Assembly (NCBI RefSeq): GCF_028745515.1
Contig: NZ_JAQZSG010000008.1
Location: forward strand, 93,311 to 157,310
DNA from: Paenibacillus thermotolerans
Lineage (GTDB): Bacteria > Bacillota > Bacilli > Paenibacillales > YIM-B00363
Direction of reading: 5' to 3'
DNA length: 64,000 nucleotides
A program made the translations under genes and the position numbers. Numbering within the stretch: the first letter of the stretch is position 1; each line of letters starts with the position of its first letter. Below, one piece after another: positions 63,690-64,000 of this stretch. The notes under the pieces were generated by a model. The model ran no database searches and was not told the origin of the DNA. It worked only from the letters and a program-made list of their open reading frames with translations.

Positions 63690-63835
63690 CGGTACTGCAG
63701 GTGCTGTGGGATACAGCAGTTACTGCTGGTACTGCGGGTACTGCCGGTACTGCCGGTACTGCCGGTGCTGCTGGTTATTGCGGTTACTGGTGGTTACTGT
63801 GACTGCGGCTACCGCCAATGCACCGCGCGCTGACG
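63690..63835. repeat. (GGTACTGCC)-type tandem repeat after purN
   Basis: About 140 bp of imperfect 9-bp units GGTACTGCN / GGTTACTGN starting right after the purN stop. The core has about four near-identical GGTACTGCC units at 63729-63764. No gene is supported here. Confidence 0.8.
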
Positions 63836-63850
63836 CTAACCACTTAGGCG

Positions 63851-63990
63851 CTAACGGAACCGGATGTCCGCTAATTTTGTCGAAACCGGGTAAAAGGGCC
63901 GATTAGCGGAAACAAATGTCCGTTAATTTGCTTAAATCGCCGATTTTCGGCGGTTTTCGGGCGATTAGCGGACAACTCGTTCCGTTAATT
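63851..63990. repeat. Array of three palindromic TTAGCGGA...TCCGCTAA units
   Basis: Units at 63851-63875, 63902-63928 and 63964-63990 match those at 35649-35840. A CGCCGATTTTCGGCG hairpin lies between the second and third. The array may continue past the window end. Confidence 0.8.
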
Positions 63991-64000
63991 GGCCTATTTT

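Overview
The window looks like chromosomal DNA from a Paenibacillaceae-type Firmicute (Paenibacillus or Cohnella-like). The reasons are moderately high GC, strong AGGAGG-type ribosome binding sites, a purEKBCSQLFMN gene order, PurR boxes, a TnrA-like regulator, sugar ABC importers that carry no ATPase of their own, and a YIP1/DUF5696 locus. The assignment is inferred from gene content, not from a marker gene.

Layout. 1-6.7 kb: an amino-sugar type locus (DUF4127 protein cut by the left edge, AAC(3)-like acetyltransferase, ROK kinase, TIM-barrel protein, NanE epimerase, metallo-hydrolase) facing a creatininase-family amidohydrolase. 6.8-11.6 kb: a siderophore-iron uptake locus (fhuF-like reductase, ATPase, two FecCD permeases, divergent binding lipoprotein) under three Fur boxes. 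11.9-12.8 kb: an IS1595-like transposase lying between copies of a dispersed inverted repeat. 13.4-19.8 kb: gltB without an adjacent gltD, then hemL. 20.1-34.2 kb: a large carbohydrate-type ABC locus with two binding proteins (one a 984-residue multidomain protein), two permease pairs, an NHL/TPR/YIP1 membrane protein, a DUF5696 protein and an acyltransferase. 34.3-40.8 kb: GNAT acetyltransferase, a long repeat-filled gap, LCP cell-wall ligase, a three-gene ABC-2 exporter, peroxiredoxin and a lone Hpt protein. 40.85-45.4 kb: moxR-DUF58-transglutaminase operon. 45.5-50.2 kb: tnrA-like regulator, alpha/beta hydrolase, guaA and a purine permease with a PurR operator. 50.6-52.5 kb: ecsAB-like ABC system with a frameshifted permease. 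52.5-53.0 kb: a c-di-GMP-I riboswitch in front of a small Cys-rich protein gene. 53.1-63.7 kb: the de novo purine operon from purE to purN, ending in repeats; purH and purD are not in the window.

How the parts work together. guaA, the NCS2 permease and the pur operon form a purine supply block; purE and the permease carry PurBox pairs of identical geometry, 3 nt upstream of the -35 element. gltB and the region near the tnrA-like gene both carry perfect TGTNA-N7-TNACA sites, suggesting shared nitrogen control. The iron locus is a Fur regulon unit in which one Fur box fills the -35/-10 spacer.

The least understood parts are the 20-34 kb transport locus, the c-di-GMP-controlled Cys-rich protein, and two families of dispersed palindromic repeats.
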